64,000 nucleotides of DNA, taken from positions 1,079,361 to 1,143,360 of the forward strand of contig NZ_ADAQ01000013.1 of NCBI RefSeq assembly GCF_000176515.1, in the 5' to 3' direction. The DNA is from Grimontia hollisae CIP 101886 (GTDB lineage: Bacteria > Pseudomonadota > Gammaproteobacteria > Enterobacterales > Vibrionaceae). Every line of letters starts with the position of its first letter. The stretch's first letter is position 1. Below are positions 1 to 12,061 of the stretch, piece by piece. Below the pieces are notes generated by a model. It saw nothing but the letters and a program-made list of their open reading frames with translations, searched no databases and had not been told where the DNA came from. The translations under genes and the position numbers were made by a program.

Positions 1-1254
1 GACGATGTTGATATCATCGCCGCCGGCTTAACTATCACCAAAGATCGGCTCGAGTATTTTCGCCCTGGGCCGGCGTATTATTACGTCACCCAACAGCTGG
101 TGTACAAAAATGGCCATTGGCGCCCGCGTAAAGTGACCGAAATAAACAAAGGTGGAGCCCGTGTTGCGGTAGTGGAAGGCTCCAGCCATGCACTCACCCT
201 TCAGACCATTCAACGTGAATCCCCCGAACTTGAGTGGGAGAGCGTCACAGATGCCGATGATGATGAACTGTTGAAACAAGTGGCCGACGGCAAGCTCGAC
301 TTCACCATCGCTGACTCCGTGGATATCGCCCTAGTACAGCGCACACACCCTTCGATCGCCGTTGCCTTAAGCCTCACAGAGGAAGAACCGATAGCCTGGT
401 TTATGAAAAAATCACAGGACGACAGTGTTTATGCCTTGATGATCGAATTTTTTGGTAAAAAGGCCAAAAACGGCGAACTGGCGGCACTGGAAGAAAAATA
501 TTTTGGCCATGTCGACAGTTTTGACTTTGTTGATACCCGTGCCTTCTTACGGGCTATTGATAAAAAGCTTCCCAAGTGGGAACCACTGTTTAAAAAATAC
601 GCCGATGAATTTGACTGGCGTTTGCTGGCCGCGCTTTCCTATCAGGAGTCACACTGGAATCCACGCGCCGTTTCACCAACCGGTGTACGCGGCATGATGA
701 TGTTGACCCTGCCAACAGCAAAATCTGTCGGTGTTAAAAACCGGCTCGATCCGGAGCAGAGTATCCGCGGTGGCGCTGAATACCTTCGCAAAATGCTCCA
801 CCGCGTGCCGGACAGTGTGAATGAGCACGAAAAAATCTGGTTTGCATTGGCCTCTTACAACATCGGATTTGGTCATATGATGGATGCGCGCCGACTAACC
901 AAAGCCCAAGGTGGCAACCCTGATTCTTGGGCGGACGTGAAAGAGCGCTTACCTTTATTGGCTAAGCGTCAGTACTACAAGCAAACACGCTACGGATATG
1001 CCCGCGGCTATGAAGCACTGAGCTATGTAGAAAATATCCGTCGTTACTACCAGAGTATCGTCGGCTATGAACAGGACGAAGCACAGGCTATCGCCAGCGA
1101 CATGGCAGATAACCTTGATGGGTTACAAACCATCAAGGTTGATGAGCCAGATGACACTGTTAACAATGAGACAGAGAGGGTTGAAGAGCAATCCATTGGC
1201 GGTAAAAAAGCCACTGATGCCAAGTCGCAGGAAGAAAACGACAAATCCGGCTAA
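1..1254 (+). CDS. mltF: Membrane-bound lytic murein transglycosylase F, 5' end missing
   Basis: The reading frame is open from the first base, so the gene starts upstream of the window; about 417 C-terminal residues are present (the E. coli protein has about 518). MltF cleaves the MurNAc-GlcNAc bond of peptidoglycan to give 1,6-anhydro ends, at the periplasmic face of the outer membrane. The first 150 or so residues seen are the end of a solute-binding-protein-like regulatory domain. The rest is a lysozyme-like SLT domain with the catalytic glutamate at bases 646-648 in SYQESHWNP, then GVRGMMMLT and the late AxYNxGxGH motif (ASYNIGFGH). The tail after the SLT domain is long and acidic (many Glu and Asp). 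Its neighbour tadA matches the usual mltF-tadA order in vibrios. Confidence 0.95.
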   Translation, partial: DDVDIIAAGLTITKDRLEYFRPGPAYYYVTQQLVYKNGHWRPRKVTEINKGGARVAVVEGSSHALTLQTIQRESPELEWESVTDADDDELLKQVADGKLDFTIADSVDIALVQRTHPSIAVALSLTEEEPIAWFMKKSQDDSVYALMIEFFGKKAKNGELAALEEKYFGHVDSFDFVDTRAFLRAIDKKLPKWEPLFKKYADEFDWRLLAALSYQESHWNPRAVSPTGVRGMMMLTLPTAKSVGVKNRLDPEQSIRGGAEYLRKMLHRVPDSVNEHEKIWFALASYNIGFGHMMDARRLTKAQGGNPDSWADVKERLPLLAKRQYYKQTRYGYARGYEALSYVENIRRYYQSIVGYEQDEAQAIASDMADNLDGLQTIKVDEPDDTVNNETERVEEQSIGGKKATDAKSQEENDKSG

Positions 1255-1352
1255 GCTTGTAGCATTGTCATCATCTATTCACACTCAGTGTTTATAAATG
1301 CAACTTCAGAGCGCAGAACATGACTGCGCTTGTTTATTCAAAGGAAGTGCGG

Positions 1353-2041
<689 letters not shown>

Positions 2042-2077
2042 TTAATCTCAAGCTTACTCTGCGGTGGAGTATAACAC

Positions 2078-2965
2078 TCACTGTTTGTTAGGGTGATACG
2101 CCAATTTCGCTGCCAGAAAATCCACCAGCAATTTCACCCGGAGTGGCTGTAAGCGGCGGTGAGGAAACAAGGCCCAAATCCCTTCTTCCATGTCCTCATA
2201 GGCATTGAGTACCTTGACCACTTTTCCTGAAGCCAATGCATCGTTCAGGTAATAGTCAGGCAACTGGATAAGCCCTTTGCCACGAATCGCCGCATCCAGC
2301 AAAGCAATACCACTGTTACAACGAAGCAATCCCCTGACCCGCACCGAGCGCTCTTTCCCCTCTTCACGGAATCGCCAGTAATCATGCTGGCCACGAAGAC
2401 AATTGTGCTGAGCCAATTCTGACAGGGTATGTGGCGTGCCATGTTTAGAGAGATACGCCGGAGAACCGCAGACAATCAGGCGGCGGGTTGAGAGACGTTT
2501 GCACACCATGGAGGAATCAGTTAAACGTCCCAGACGCAAAGCGACATCACAGGAGGCGTCGACAAGATCCAAGGTGGCATTGGTCAGATCAACATCAATC
2601 TGGATCTCAGGATACGCATCCATGAAGTCAAGGATCAGCGGCATGACGACCTTTTCCCCATACGTCACCGGTGCAGTCAGCTTGATGTGGCCGTTGGGTG
2701 TTTCATGTAACTGGGTCACCGCGATCTCGGCTTCTTTTAAACCATCGGCCAATAGCCGGCAATGCTGGTAGTAAATATCCCCTTCTTCTGTGGTTGACAC
2801 CTTTCGCGTGGTTCGGAATAAAAGCCGGGTATTTAAACGCTCCTCCAACAGGGAGATCTGTCGGCTGATATGTGCCGTCGACGCACCGAGGCGCTTTGCG
2901 GCTTTGGTAAAACTTGCCGTCTCCACTACCGCTAAAAACTCTGAAACCCCTTGCCAATCTGACAT
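2078..2965 (-). CDS. LysR-family transcriptional regulator, divergent from frmA
   Basis: A 295-residue LysR-type regulator with an N-terminal winged helix-turn-helix (roughly residues 4-62, recognition region TKAAKRLGASTAHISRQISLLE split over 19-40) and a C-terminal periplasmic-binding-like effector domain (about 90-290). It is transcribed away from frmA with about 170 bp between the start codons, the usual arrangement for a LysR regulator and its target. The obvious inference is that it controls the formaldehyde detoxification genes, perhaps sensing formaldehyde or its glutathione adduct; the sequence does not show the effector. An 8-bp inverted repeat lies in the shared promoter region. E. 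coli uses an unrelated regulator (FrmR) for the same enzymes. Confidence 0.9.
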   Translation of the reverse strand: MSDWQGVSEFLAVVETASFTKAAKRLGASTAHISRQISLLEERLNTRLLFRTTRKVSTTEEGDIYYQHCRLLADGLKEAEIAVTQLHETPNGHIKLTAPVTYGEKVVMPLILDFMDAYPEIQIDVDLTNATLDLVDASCDVALRLGRLTDSSMVCKRLSTRRLIVCGSPAYLSKHGTPHTLSELAQHNCLRGQHDYWRFREEGKERSVRVRGLLRCNSGIALLDAAIRGKGLIQLPDYYLNDALASGKVVKVLNAYEDMEEGIWALFPHRRLQPLRVKLLVDFLAAKLAYHPNKQ

Positions 2966-2982
2966 TGTTCCCTACCAGTAAA

Positions 2983-3032
2983 AGTCTATTGCCACTAAAG
3001 TGGATTATCACACAAACAGAAACAAATAGACT
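2983..3032. promoter_or_regulatory. Inverted repeat in the LysR-frmA divergent promoter
   Basis: AGTCTATT at 2983-2990 and its exact reverse complement AATAGACT at 3025-3032 flank 34 bp in the intergenic region between the LysR gene and frmA. It may be an operator for the divergent LysR regulator, although the spacing is longer than a single LysR T-N11-A site. A second short repeat, TCACA twice, lies at about 3038-3056. Chance cannot be excluded. Confidence 0.35.
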
Positions 3033-3112
3033 AAACGTCACACTTAACGTGTCACAAAACTGAACTCGCTACCCCTGCATATATCACCTAGGGTTAGACG
3101 ATAAGGGACTGA

Positions 3113-4267
<1,155 letters not shown>

Positions 4268-4328
4268 GCCGCTTTCTCAATAAAACCCCACGCAGGCGGC
4301 ACAACATCGCCTGCTTTGGAGTCCAAAC

Positions 4329-5171
4329 ATGAGCCTTGAAAATATCAGCAGTAACCGCAGCTTCGGCGGTTGGCATAAACAATATACCCACACCTCGCGC
4401 ACGGTTCACTGCAAGATGCGCTTTGCAATCTTCCTGCCACCACAAGCATCAGAATCCAACCGGGTACCGGTGCTTTACTGGTTATCAGGATTGACCTGCA
4501 GCGACGAAAACTTTATGCAAAAAGCAGGAGCGCACCGCGTGGCTGCAGAATTGGGCGTAGCCATTGTGGCACCGGATACCAGCCCCCGCGGCGAAAACAT
4601 TCCTGACGATCCGGACGGTGCCTACGACTTCGGTATTGGTGCAGGTTTCTACCTGAACGCGACTGAAGCCCCCTGGAACCGTTTTTACCAGATGTACGAC
4701 TACGTAGTAAAAGAACTGCCGGCTGTTATCGAAGCACACTTTCCGGTCAACAACGTAAAAGCGATCGCCGGTCATAGCATGGGCGGTCATGGCGCATTGA
4801 CCATTGCCCTGAAAAACAGTGACGATTACCGTTCAGTGTCGGCGTTTAGCCCCATCGTTAACCCAGCGGCCGTTCCGTGGGGTGAAAAAGCCTTTACCCA
4901 TTATCTGGGAGAAAACCGCGAAACCTGGCTCCAATACGACAGTTGCGCTTTGATCAAGCAAGCGGGTAAGCATTTGCCGATACTGATTGACCAAGGGGAT
5001 GCAGATCAATTTCTGCATGAGCAGCTCAAACCCGGAAACCTTTTGCAAGCGGCAGAAGATGCCGGTTATCCGTTAGAACTGCGTATGCAGGAAGGTTACG
5101 ACCACAGCTACTACTTTATCGCCAGCTTTATTGAAGACCATCTGCGTTTTCATGCCAGACACATGGGCTAA
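4329..5171 (+). CDS. fghA: S-formylglutathione hydrolase
   Basis: Hydrolyses S-formylglutathione to formate and glutathione, completing formaldehyde detoxification begun by frmA just upstream. The 280-residue alpha/beta hydrolase of the esterase D family has the nucleophile elbow GHSMGG with Ser150, the acid in DQGDADQF (Asp224-226 region) and His259 in GYDHSYYF. The N-terminal region with WLSGLTC and the pair of residues around the oxyanion hole is typical. Length agrees with E. coli FrmB and YeiG (277-278 residues). A strong GC hairpin follows within 30 bp, so frmA-fghA is probably a two-gene operon. The name frmB would be equally fitting. Confidence 0.95.
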   Translation: MSLENISSNRSFGGWHKQYTHTSRTVHCKMRFAIFLPPQASESNRVPVLYWLSGLTCSDENFMQKAGAHRVAAELGVAIVAPDTSPRGENIPDDPDGAYDFGIGAGFYLNATEAPWNRFYQMYDYVVKELPAVIEAHFPVNNVKAIAGHSMGGHGALTIALKNSDDYRSVSAFSPIVNPAAVPWGEKAFTHYLGENRETWLQYDSCALIKQAGKHLPILIDQGDADQFLHEQLKPGNLLQAAEDAGYPLELRMQEGYDHSYYFIASFIEDHLRFHARHMG

Positions 5172-5194
5172 CAGCACCGTAAGGCAGCATAAAT

Positions 5195-5224
5195 AACAAA
5201 ACCCGGCACTGGCCGGGTTTTGTT
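5195..5224. terminator. Bidirectional intrinsic terminator between fghA and abgT-like gene
   Basis: AACAAAACCCGGC pairs with GCCGGGTTTTGTT around a short loop. The arms are A-rich on one side and T-rich on the other, so it can end transcription of fghA rightward and the AbgT gene leftward. Confidence 0.75.
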
Positions 5225-5274
5225 GTTCTGGATTGTATTTACTGCTAATAGAATATTGCCGCTTGCAAACACAA

Positions 5275-6834
5275 TCAGAGCTGATAGGTATAAGGTGCCT
5301 GGATGCCCAGAGGGATACCCAGCGCCCAGTATGCCATCAGGAACAGTGACCAGCCGATCAGCATCGCAATCGAATACGGCATCATCATCGATGCCAGAGT
5401 GCCAATACCCGTGCTCTTCACATAGCGCTGGCAGTACACCACTACCAGCGGGAAAAACACCATCAGTGGAGAGATAATGTTGGAAACTGAGTCACCCACA
5501 CGGTATGCCGCCTGCGACAGCTCTGGAGAAATCCCCAGCGCCATCAACATTGGAACCAGAATTGGACCAATCAACGCCCATTTCGCTGATGCTGAGCCAA
5601 TCAAAAGGTTAACAGATGCTGTCAGCAGGATCATACCAACGATGGTCAGTTGCGCTGGCATATTTAACGCTTTCAGGAACGCCGCCCCTTCTAGTGCCAA
5701 CAATGTGCCGATATTTGATTGGCTGAATGCGGCAAGGAATTGCGCACAGAAGAAAGACATCACCAGATACGCACCCATGGTTGCCATGGTATCACCCATA
5801 GCTTTGATGATATCGCCCTGGGTCTTAAACGTACCTGCCACGCGGCCATACACCACCCCTGGGATCACAAACAGGATGAAGATCAGTGGCACGATAGATT
5901 TCATCAATGGCGCAGAGAATGCAGTCAGCTCGCCTTCTGGAGAACGCAGCGCGGAAGATTCAGGGATCAAAGCCACCACCAGCAGCGCAATGCCCGCAAG
6001 CATCGCAAGACCTGCACGGTTGAACGCTTTACTTTCAATCTCCGAGAAGCTGCCCAAATCCGGTGCCTTTTCTGCATCCTCGTCGATAGGCAATTTGCTC
6101 AGACGTGGCTCGATGATTTTCTCTGTCACATACCAGCCGATCGCCACAATCAAAAATGATGACAAGCCGGTAAAGTACAGGTTTGCCAGCGGGTTCACCA
6201 CATAGTCTTTATCAAGTACCTGGGCAGCTGATTGGGTAAAGCCAGCCAACAATGGATCGATACCCGCAGGAATAAAGTTGGCAGAAAAACCACCAGATAC
6301 ACCGGCAAATGCCGCTGCAATCCCTACCAATGGATGACGGCCAGCAGCGTGGAAAATAATCCCGCCAAGTGGGATCACCAGCACGTAGCCGGCATCTGCT
6401 GCTGTGTGTGACACAATCGCAACCAAGATCAAAGCCGGGGTCAGCAGTTTCTTCGGTGTCACGTTAAGCATTTTTTTCAGGCCAGTAGTGATAAAGCCTG
6501 AGGCATCAGCGACGCCTACGCCCAACATCGCCACCAAAACAATCCCCATGGGGGCAAAACTGGTGAACGTCGTCACCATATTGGCCAGAAAATTCGCCAG
6601 TGCTTCGCCCGTCAACAGGTTCTTAATTTCAACAGCCTGGCCAGTAACAGGATGGGTCAGGCCAAAATCGACCTGAGAAAGAACGGCGGACAGGCCCCAT
6701 ATAATTAGAAGTCCATAGAAGAACAGGAGAGCAGGTTCAGGGATCTTATTGCCTGCTTTTTCAATCCAGTTCAGGAACTTTTCCATACCGCCACTTGGCG
6801 CGTCAGGACGATTGCTCATGGCATGGTTACTCAT
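5275..6834 (-). CDS. AbgT family transporter (p-aminobenzoyl-glutamate / antimetabolite exporter type)
   Basis: A 519-residue integral membrane protein of the AbgT family. Family members include E. coli AbgT (p-aminobenzoyl-glutamate uptake) and MtrF/YdaH (sulfonamide or other antimetabolite efflux). The sequence shows about a dozen hydrophobic segments starting at PALLFFYGLLIIWGL, and conserved polar re-entrant regions such as SHTAADAGYV, GVSGGFSANF and the C-terminal GDSVSNIISPLM. The N-terminus is cytosolic and hydrophilic. The start is supported by GGAG seven bases upstream. Which substrate it carries cannot be read from the sequence. No abgA or abgB peptidase genes are adjacent, so it looks like a stand-alone transporter rather than part of a folate-salvage operon. 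Confidence 0.9.
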   Translation of the reverse strand: MSNHAMSNRPDAPSGGMEKFLNWIEKAGNKIPEPALLFFYGLLIIWGLSAVLSQVDFGLTHPVTGQAVEIKNLLTGEALANFLANMVTTFTSFAPMGIVLVAMLGVGVADASGFITTGLKKMLNVTPKKLLTPALILVAIVSHTAADAGYVLVIPLGGIIFHAAGRHPLVGIAAAFAGVSGGFSANFIPAGIDPLLAGFTQSAAQVLDKDYVVNPLANLYFTGLSSFLIVAIGWYVTEKIIEPRLSKLPIDEDAEKAPDLGSFSEIESKAFNRAGLAMLAGIALLVVALIPESSALRSPEGELTAFSAPLMKSIVPLIFILFVIPGVVYGRVAGTFKTQGDIIKAMGDTMATMGAYLVMSFFCAQFLAAFSQSNIGTLLALEGAAFLKALNMPAQLTIVGMILLTASVNLLIGSASAKWALIGPILVPMLMALGISPELSQAAYRVGDSVSNIISPLMVFFPLVVVYCQRYVKSTGIGTLASMMMPYSIAMLIGWSLFLMAYWALGIPLGIQAPYTYQL

Positions 6835-7145
6835 TTAAAGCTCCGAGTTTTTACAGTGTGTTTGCATAGAATGATCGAATTCGCTGATAAGCTTGAAACG
6901 ACGTCATAATTGGTAAGCAATACAAAATACACATGTGAAACGAAATTGATAGTGACTAATCTCAATTAAAACCATTTTTTCAGCACATTAGTTCAATTTA
7001 CACACCAATAAAAACACAAAACAAACAAAGACAGCCAGAATAAATAACGCAGGAAACATAAGCGTTACTTTTGGCGTAAGCAGTGAGTATTAAACACCTG
7101 GTAAAGGAAAAGTGTCGTGGTACTGAGAGGGACTCAGAGAAAAGA
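6835..7145. other. Intergenic region upstream of the AbgT gene
   Basis: About 310 bp of AT-rich sequence between the AbgT start codon and the guaA terminator. It must hold the AbgT promoter (minus strand), but I see no convincing -35/-10 pair or operator. A small stem CTGAG/CTCAG lies near 7121-7137. No reading frame with a ribosome site was found. Confidence 0.5.
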
Positions 7146-7168
7146 AAAGGCACGCAGTGCGTGCCTTT
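7146..7168 (-). terminator. Intrinsic terminator of guaBA
   Basis: AAAGGCACGC and GCGTGCCTTT form a perfect 10-bp stem with a 3-base loop, followed on the minus strand by TTTTCTTTT. It lies about 30 bp after the guaA stop codon. Confidence 0.9.
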
Positions 7169-7196
7169 ATCTTTATATTGACAGGAAGTAAGGGAG

Positions 7197-8774
7197 CTAT
7201 TCCCACTCAATCGTTGCCGGCGGCTTACCGGAGATGTCGTAAACCACGCGACTGATACCATCCACTTCATTAATGATGCGGTTGGATACACGGCCCAGGA
7301 AGTCATACGGCAGGTGTGCCCAATGCGCGGTCATAAAGTCGATGGTTTCTACAGCGCGCAGTGACACTACCCAATCGTACTTACGGCCATCGCCCATCAC
7401 ACCCACAGAGCGCACTGGCAGGAAGACGGTAAATGCCTGGGAAACCTTGTTATAAAGGTCGGCTTTGTGCAGCTCTTCAATGAAGATAGCGTCTGCACGG
7501 CGCAGCAGGTCACAGTATTCTTTCTTGATTTCGCCCAGCACACGTACGCCCAGACCTGGCCCTGGGAATGGATGGCGATATAGCATGTTATAAGGCAGAC
7601 CCAGTTCCAGACCAATCTTACGCACTTCGTCCTTAAACAGCTCTTTGAGCGGCTCAACCAGTCCCATTTCCATGTCATCCGGCAAACCACCTACGTTGTG
7701 GTGAGACTTGATAACGTGCGCTTTACCGGTCTTGGATGCAGCAGATTCAATCACGTCTGGATAGATAGTGCCTTGCGCCAGCCACTTCGCATTTTTCAGC
7801 TTCTTCGATTCTTCATCAAAGACATCGACAAACACGTGACCAATCTTCTTACGTTTCTCTTCAGGATCTGAGATGCCTTCCAGCGCTGACAAGAAACGCT
7901 CTTCCGCATCAACATGGATGATGTTCAGGCCGAAGTGGTCGCCGAACATTTCCATCACTTGCTGTGCTTCGTTAAGGCGTAGCAGGCCGTTATCTACGAA
8001 CACACAGGTCAGCTTGTCACCGATCGCGCGGTGAATAAGCATCGCCACCACAGACGAATCCACGCCACCAGACAGGCCGAGGATCACTTCATCATCACCC
8101 ACCTGCTCTTTGATTCGTGCAATCGCATCTTCGATGATAGAAGCCGGTGTCCACAGGCGTTCACAACCACAAATGTCTAGCACGAAGCGTTCCAGCATAC
8201 GGTGCCCCTGACGGGTGTGTGTCACTTCCGGATGGAACTGAACGCCATAGAAGCGTTTCTCTTCGTTTGCCATAGCCGCAAACGGGCAAGAGTCCGTCGA
8301 TGCCACTTTGACAAAGTCCGCCGGGATTTCCACCACTTTGTCACCGTGGCTCATCCAGACATCCAGCACGCCTTTGCCGTCTTCGTTAATGGCATCCTCA
8401 ATACCTTCAAACAAGCTACCTGCGTTATCCAATGTCACTTTCGCGTAACCAAACTCGCGCTCTGTTGAGCCCGCGACTTTACCGCCAAGCTGCTCAGACA
8501 TGGTTTGCATGCCGTAGCACACACCCAGAACCGGTACTCCTGCGTTGAACACATATTCAGGCGCACGTGGTGAACCTGCTTCTGTTACGCTTTCTGGACC
8601 GCCGGAAAGGATGATGCCATTTGGGTTGAAGTCTCGGATATCCTGCTCATCAACATCCCAGCCCCATAGCTCACAGTAAACACCGATTTCACGGATACGT
8701 CGCGCGATCAACTGGGTGTATTGAGAACCAAAGTCGAGGATCAGAATACGTTGGTCATGAATATTTTGGGTCAT
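7197..8774 (-). CDS. guaA: GMP synthase (glutamine-hydrolysing)
   Basis: Converts XMP to GMP with ATP and glutamine, the last step of guanine nucleotide synthesis. The 525-residue protein has an N-terminal class I glutamine amidotransferase domain with Cys86 (GVCYGMQ), His180 and Glu182 (QFHPEV); an ATP-pyrophosphatase domain with the PP-loop SGGVDSS at 234-240; and the C-terminal dimerisation domain ending in the conserved PPATIEWE. Length equals that of E. coli GuaA (525). It lies about 70 bp downstream of guaB on the same strand, forming the classic guaBA operon, and is followed by a strong terminator. Confidence 0.98.
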   Translation of the reverse strand: MTQNIHDQRILILDFGSQYTQLIARRIREIGVYCELWGWDVDEQDIRDFNPNGIILSGGPESVTEAGSPRAPEYVFNAGVPVLGVCYGMQTMSEQLGGKVAGSTEREFGYAKVTLDNAGSLFEGIEDAINEDGKGVLDVWMSHGDKVVEIPADFVKVASTDSCPFAAMANEEKRFYGVQFHPEVTHTRQGHRMLERFVLDICGCERLWTPASIIEDAIARIKEQVGDDEVILGLSGGVDSSVVAMLIHRAIGDKLTCVFVDNGLLRLNEAQQVMEMFGDHFGLNIIHVDAEERFLSALEGISDPEEKRKKIGHVFVDVFDEESKKLKNAKWLAQGTIYPDVIESAASKTGKAHVIKSHHNVGGLPDDMEMGLVEPLKELFKDEVRKIGLELGLPYNMLYRHPFPGPGLGVRVLGEIKKEYCDLLRRADAIFIEELHKADLYNKVSQAFTVFLPVRSVGVMGDGRKYDWVVSLRAVETIDFMTAHWAHLPYDFLGRVSNRIINEVDGISRVVYDISGKPPATIEWE

Positions 8775-8846
8775 TTTCAGCTTGTCTCAAAAAGTCTTCG
8801 GTACAAGGGGGCTTGCACCCCCATGCTTTAAAATACGGGCGGTGAA

Positions 8847-10313
8847 TTACTGGCCAGTACGGTAGTTTGGTGCTTCTTTGGTGATGGTCACGTCATGTGC
8901 GTGTGATTCAGTCATGCCTGCACCGGTAATGCGAACAAACTCTGCTTTAGTACGCAGATCTTCAATGGTGGCAGAACCGGTCAGTCCCATGCATGAGCGC
9001 AGGCCACCCATTTGCTGGTGAACAATCTCTTTCAGGCGGCCTTTGTATGCCACGCGGCCTTCAATGCCTTCCGGTACCAGCTTGTCTGCTGCGTTATCAC
9101 TTTGGAAATAACGGTCAGAAGAGCCTTTAGACATCGCGCCCAGAGAGCCCATGCCACGGTAGGATTTGTATGCACGACCCTGATAAAGCTCAACTTCGCC
9201 CGGAGATTCCTCAGTACCAGCCAGCATTGAGCCCACCATCACACACGATGCGCCAGCTACCAGCGCTTTACACAGGTCACCGGAGAAACGGATACCACCG
9301 TCAGCGATAACAGGAATGCCATATTGTTCCGCCACTTCAACCGCATCAGAGATTGCGGTGATTTGAGGAACACCCACACCGGTAACAATACGGGTAGTAC
9401 AGATTGAACCTGGGCCAATACCCACTTTCACCGCATTCACACCGGCTTCAATCAGTGCTTTTGCACCCGCGCCAGTTGCCACGTTGCCACCGATGATTTG
9501 CAGATCAGGGTATTTTGCACGGGTGTCACGGATACGCTGGAGCACACCTTCTGAATGACCATGGGACGAATCGATAAGCAGAACGTCAACACCCGCCTCA
9601 ACCAGTGCTGCGATACGCTCTTCGTTACCGGCACCGGCACCAACCGCTGCACCCACGCGTAGACGGCCTTGCTCGTCTTTACATGCGTTTGGTTTGCGCT
9701 CGGCTTTCTGGAAATCTTTTGCTGTGATCATGCCCGCGATGTGGTGGTCATCATTCACCACCAGAATTTTCTCTACGCGGTGCTTTTGCATCAGCTTTTG
9801 TACTTCTTCCGGGCTTGCACCTTCTTTAACGGTCGCCAGTCGCTCTTTCGGCGTCATCACTTCTGCCACTTTCAGGCCTAAGTCAGTAACGAAGCGGACG
9901 TCACGGCCGGTAATGATCCCGACCAGTTCGTTGCTTTCCGTTACCACAGGGAAACCCGCAAAACCATGTTTTTCGGTCAGGGCTTTCACATCCGCAATGG
10001 TTTGTTCCGGCGTCACAGTGATGGGATTGGAAACCACACCGGCTTCGAAAATCTTCACCAGGCGAACCTGTTCAGCCTGTTGCTCGATAGACATGTTTTT
10101 GTGGATAAAGCCAATGCCACCTTCCTGAGCCAGCGCAATCGCCAGACGCGCTTCGGTCACTGTGTCCATTGCCGCAGAGATCAGCGGAATGTTCAGAGAG
10201 ATAGATTTGGTCAGTTGTGTGCGCAAGTCGGCAGTGTTCGGCAGAACTGTGGAGTGTGCTGGAACCAGCAGTACATCATCAAAAGTGAGGGCTTCTTTAG
10301 CTATTCGTAACAT
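8847..10313 (-). CDS. guaB: IMP dehydrogenase
   Basis: Oxidises IMP to XMP with NAD+, the committed step to guanine nucleotides. At 488 residues it matches E. coli GuaB in length. The TIM-barrel catalytic domain is split by a Bateman module of two CBS domains (roughly residues 95-205). The catalytic loop [15 protein letters not shown] places the nucleophile at Cys305; the flap with its Arg-Tyr dyad (YKGR) follows near 410-430. The gene leads the guaBA operon. Its promoter carries a PurR-type operator and a GC-rich discriminator, so repression by purines and growth-rate control as in E. coli are expected. Confidence 0.98.
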   Translation of the reverse strand: MLRIAKEALTFDDVLLVPAHSTVLPNTADLRTQLTKSISLNIPLISAAMDTVTEARLAIALAQEGGIGFIHKNMSIEQQAEQVRLVKIFEAGVVSNPITVTPEQTIADVKALTEKHGFAGFPVVTESNELVGIITGRDVRFVTDLGLKVAEVMTPKERLATVKEGASPEEVQKLMQKHRVEKILVVNDDHHIAGMITAKDFQKAERKPNACKDEQGRLRVGAAVGAGAGNEERIAALVEAGVDVLLIDSSHGHSEGVLQRIRDTRAKYPDLQIIGGNVATGAGAKALIEAGVNAVKVGIGPGSICTTRIVTGVGVPQITAISDAVEVAEQYGIPVIADGGIRFSGDLCKALVAGASCVMVGSMLAGTEESPGEVELYQGRAYKSYRGMGSLGAMSKGSSDRYFQSDNAADKLVPEGIEGRVAYKGRLKEIVHQQMGGLRSCMGLTGSATIEDLRTKAEFVRITGAGMTESHAHDVTITKEAPNYRTGQ

Positions 10314-10365
10314 TGCAATATCTCACGCCAAAATAATATGAGGGACTTCAAAATATTGCCGCCGC

Positions 10366-10393
10366 ATTATACTGACGGCGCAAACGTTTGGCT
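10366..10393 (-). promoter_or_regulatory. guaB promoter with PurR operator
   Basis: On the minus strand a perfect -10 TATAAT (10371-10366) is followed by a GC-rich discriminator GCGGCGG. Seventeen bases upstream is TAGCCA, a weak -35. In the spacer and -35 lies GCGCAAACGTTTGGCT (10378-10393 read on plus), which matches the PurR consensus ACGCAAACGTTTGCGT at 13 of 16 positions with the core intact. PurR bound here with guanine or hypoxanthine would block RNA polymerase. Confidence 0.8.
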
Positions 10394-10477
10394 ACAGATT
10401 TTTGCGAAATCATTTGGCTTTCAGATTTGCCCTCTTTAACATGGCTTCATCTTGCTGAAAAAAAGATGCATTTCGCT

Positions 10478-11806
10478 ATGACTCTCACCAACACCAATAT
10501 TTACACTGTCTCCAGACTGAATGCCGAAGTTCGTTTACTGCTTGAAAACGAAATGGGTATTGTCTGGCTGGTTGGCGAGATCTCAAACCTCACCATGGCG
10601 ACTTCCGGCCATTGGTATTTCACCCTGAAAGACCGTCAGGCCCAGGTGAAATGTGCCATGTTCAAGGGGAATAACCGCCGCGTGACATTCAGGCCCGCCA
10701 ACGGAAACCAGGTGTTGGTGCGCGCAAGACTCTCCTTATATGAGCCGCGCGGCGACTACCAGATCATTGTTGAGAGCATGCAGCCGGAAGGTGACGGCCT
10801 GCTGCAACAGCAATTCGAAAAACTGAAAATGCAATTAGCCGCGGAAGGGCTCTTTGCTGCCAGCCTGAAAAAGCCGCTGCCCGAGCAGCCAAGGCGCGTT
10901 GGCGTGGTGACATCCAGTACCGGTGCTGCATTGCATGATATCCTCCACGTGCTGAAACGCCGCGATCCCAGCCTGCCAGTCGTGATCTATCCGACGCAGG
11001 TACAGGGTAAGGATGCCGCTATCCAGATTGCACAGGCGATTGGACGTGCTAACAGCCGCAATGAGTGTGATGTACTGATCGTTGGGCGTGGCGGTGGCTC
11101 ACTCGAAGATCTCTGGTGCTTTAACGAAGAGATTGTCGCCCGTACCATTGCTGCCAGCACGATTCCTATCGTGAGTGCTGTTGGTCATGAAATTGATGTG
11201 ACTATCGCAGATTTCGTGGCAGATGTGCGTGCCCCTACTCCTTCTGCCGCCGCAGAGCTTGTCAGCCGGGATACGTCGGTACGCGTACAACAGCTTTCAC
11301 AGCGCACAGACCGGCTTGCCCATGCCTTCAGTCGCCATCTAAGCCGCTCACAGGAGCAACTGACCCGGCTGCAACACCGTCTGGCATTGCAACACCCGAA
11401 AGCACGCATACAGCATCAGGCACAGCAGCTTGATGAGCTTAAAAGGCGTTTGCACCAATCCATGCGCTACCGGCTGCAAACCGACGCACAGCGTCTGGAC
11501 AGGGCGCTTGAGAAACTGGAACGCTACTCACCCGCCAATCAAATCCCCGGACAGAAAGCCCTGCTGGGCTATATGGAGCAACGCCTTATTGACGCAATGC
11601 GCAGGCAATTGCGCCAACACCAGCATGCACTGGCACTTAAGATGGAAACACTGGATGCGGTCAGCCCGCTGGCTACCCTGGCGCGTGGCTATTCCATTAC
11701 CCGCAATGAGAGAGGGGAAGTGATCCGCTCTGTATCCATGCTGAAATCCGGGGATCAGATCATTTCGTCATTTGGTGATGGTGAGATCCAGTCAACCGTC
11801 AACTAG
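10478..11806 (+). CDS. xseA: Exodeoxyribonuclease VII large subunit
   Basis: Catalytic subunit of exonuclease VII, which degrades single-stranded DNA from both ends together with XseB (not in this window). From the chosen ATG the product has 442 residues (E. coli 456). It begins with an OB-fold domain (about residues 8-100: [22 protein letters not shown]), then the catalytic domain with ITSxTGAA-like [25 protein letters not shown] and [14 protein letters not shown], then a long coiled coil. The start at 10478 aligns with the family; ATG at 10466 would add four residues, and the longer frame from 10388 adds nothing conserved. It diverges from guaB, as in E. coli. Confidence 0.95.
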   Translation: MTLTNTNIYTVSRLNAEVRLLLENEMGIVWLVGEISNLTMATSGHWYFTLKDRQAQVKCAMFKGNNRRVTFRPANGNQVLVRARLSLYEPRGDYQIIVESMQPEGDGLLQQQFEKLKMQLAAEGLFAASLKKPLPEQPRRVGVVTSSTGAALHDILHVLKRRDPSLPVVIYPTQVQGKDAAIQIAQAIGRANSRNECDVLIVGRGGGSLEDLWCFNEEIVARTIAASTIPIVSAVGHEIDVTIADFVADVRAPTPSAAAELVSRDTSVRVQQLSQRTDRLAHAFSRHLSRSQEQLTRLQHRLALQHPKARIQHQAQQLDELKRRLHQSMRYRLQTDAQRLDRALEKLERYSPANQIPGQKALLGYMEQRLIDAMRRQLRQHQHALALKMETLDAVSPLATLARGYSITRNERGEVIRSVSMLKSGDQIISSFGDGEIQSTVN

Positions 11807-11823
11807 GATCAGGACATCACAGG

Positions 11824-11844
11824 CGGTGTCTCACACCGTTTTTT
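11824..11844 (+). terminator. xseA intrinsic terminator
   Basis: CGGTGT-CTC-ACACCG followed by six T. It overlaps the last codons of the convergent yfgJ-like gene. Confidence 0.85.
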
Positions 11845-12061
11845 GCGGCTCGAATACGATCTTCGCACTCGACTTCGATTTAAGCTCGTTACAGGTATGA
11901 CAGAAAAAACTGGTCGAGCCACACGCTTGGAGTTTTTCTAACAGCGCATCACACACCCTACAAAACGCCTGTTTTAAAAAGCATTTTTCACATTTCGTGC
12001 AGTGATAAATGCCATCATCCCATGTCAGATCCGATCCACAGTCCGGGCAGTGATTTTCCAT
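11831..12061 (-). CDS. yfgJ: YfgJ-like zinc-ribbon protein
   Basis: A 76-residue cysteine-rich protein similar to E. coli YfgJ, which also sits near xseA and guaBA. Ten cysteines form CxxC knuckles at residues 5-8, 21-24, 34-37 and 54-57 plus Cys27 and Cys47, so two zinc-ribbon units are likely. The second half (CRVCDALLEKLQACGSTSFFC) matches the YfgJ pattern of a CxxC followed by ACG. The start at 12061 is chosen because AGAGG lies just upstream and homologues begin MExHCPxC; a longer frame to 12112 adds an unrelated basic segment. The molecular function is unknown. Two GATC sites in its first codons belong to the dense cluster described upstream. Confidence 0.8.
   Translation of the reverse strand: MENHCPDCGSDLTWDDGIYHCTKCEKCFLKQAFCRVCDALLEKLQACGSTSFFCHTCNELKSKSSAKIVFEPQKTV

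Noticed and set aside
7121-7137. Small CTGAG/CTCAG stem upstream of the AbgT gene.
   Set aside because: Five base pairs only; likely chance.
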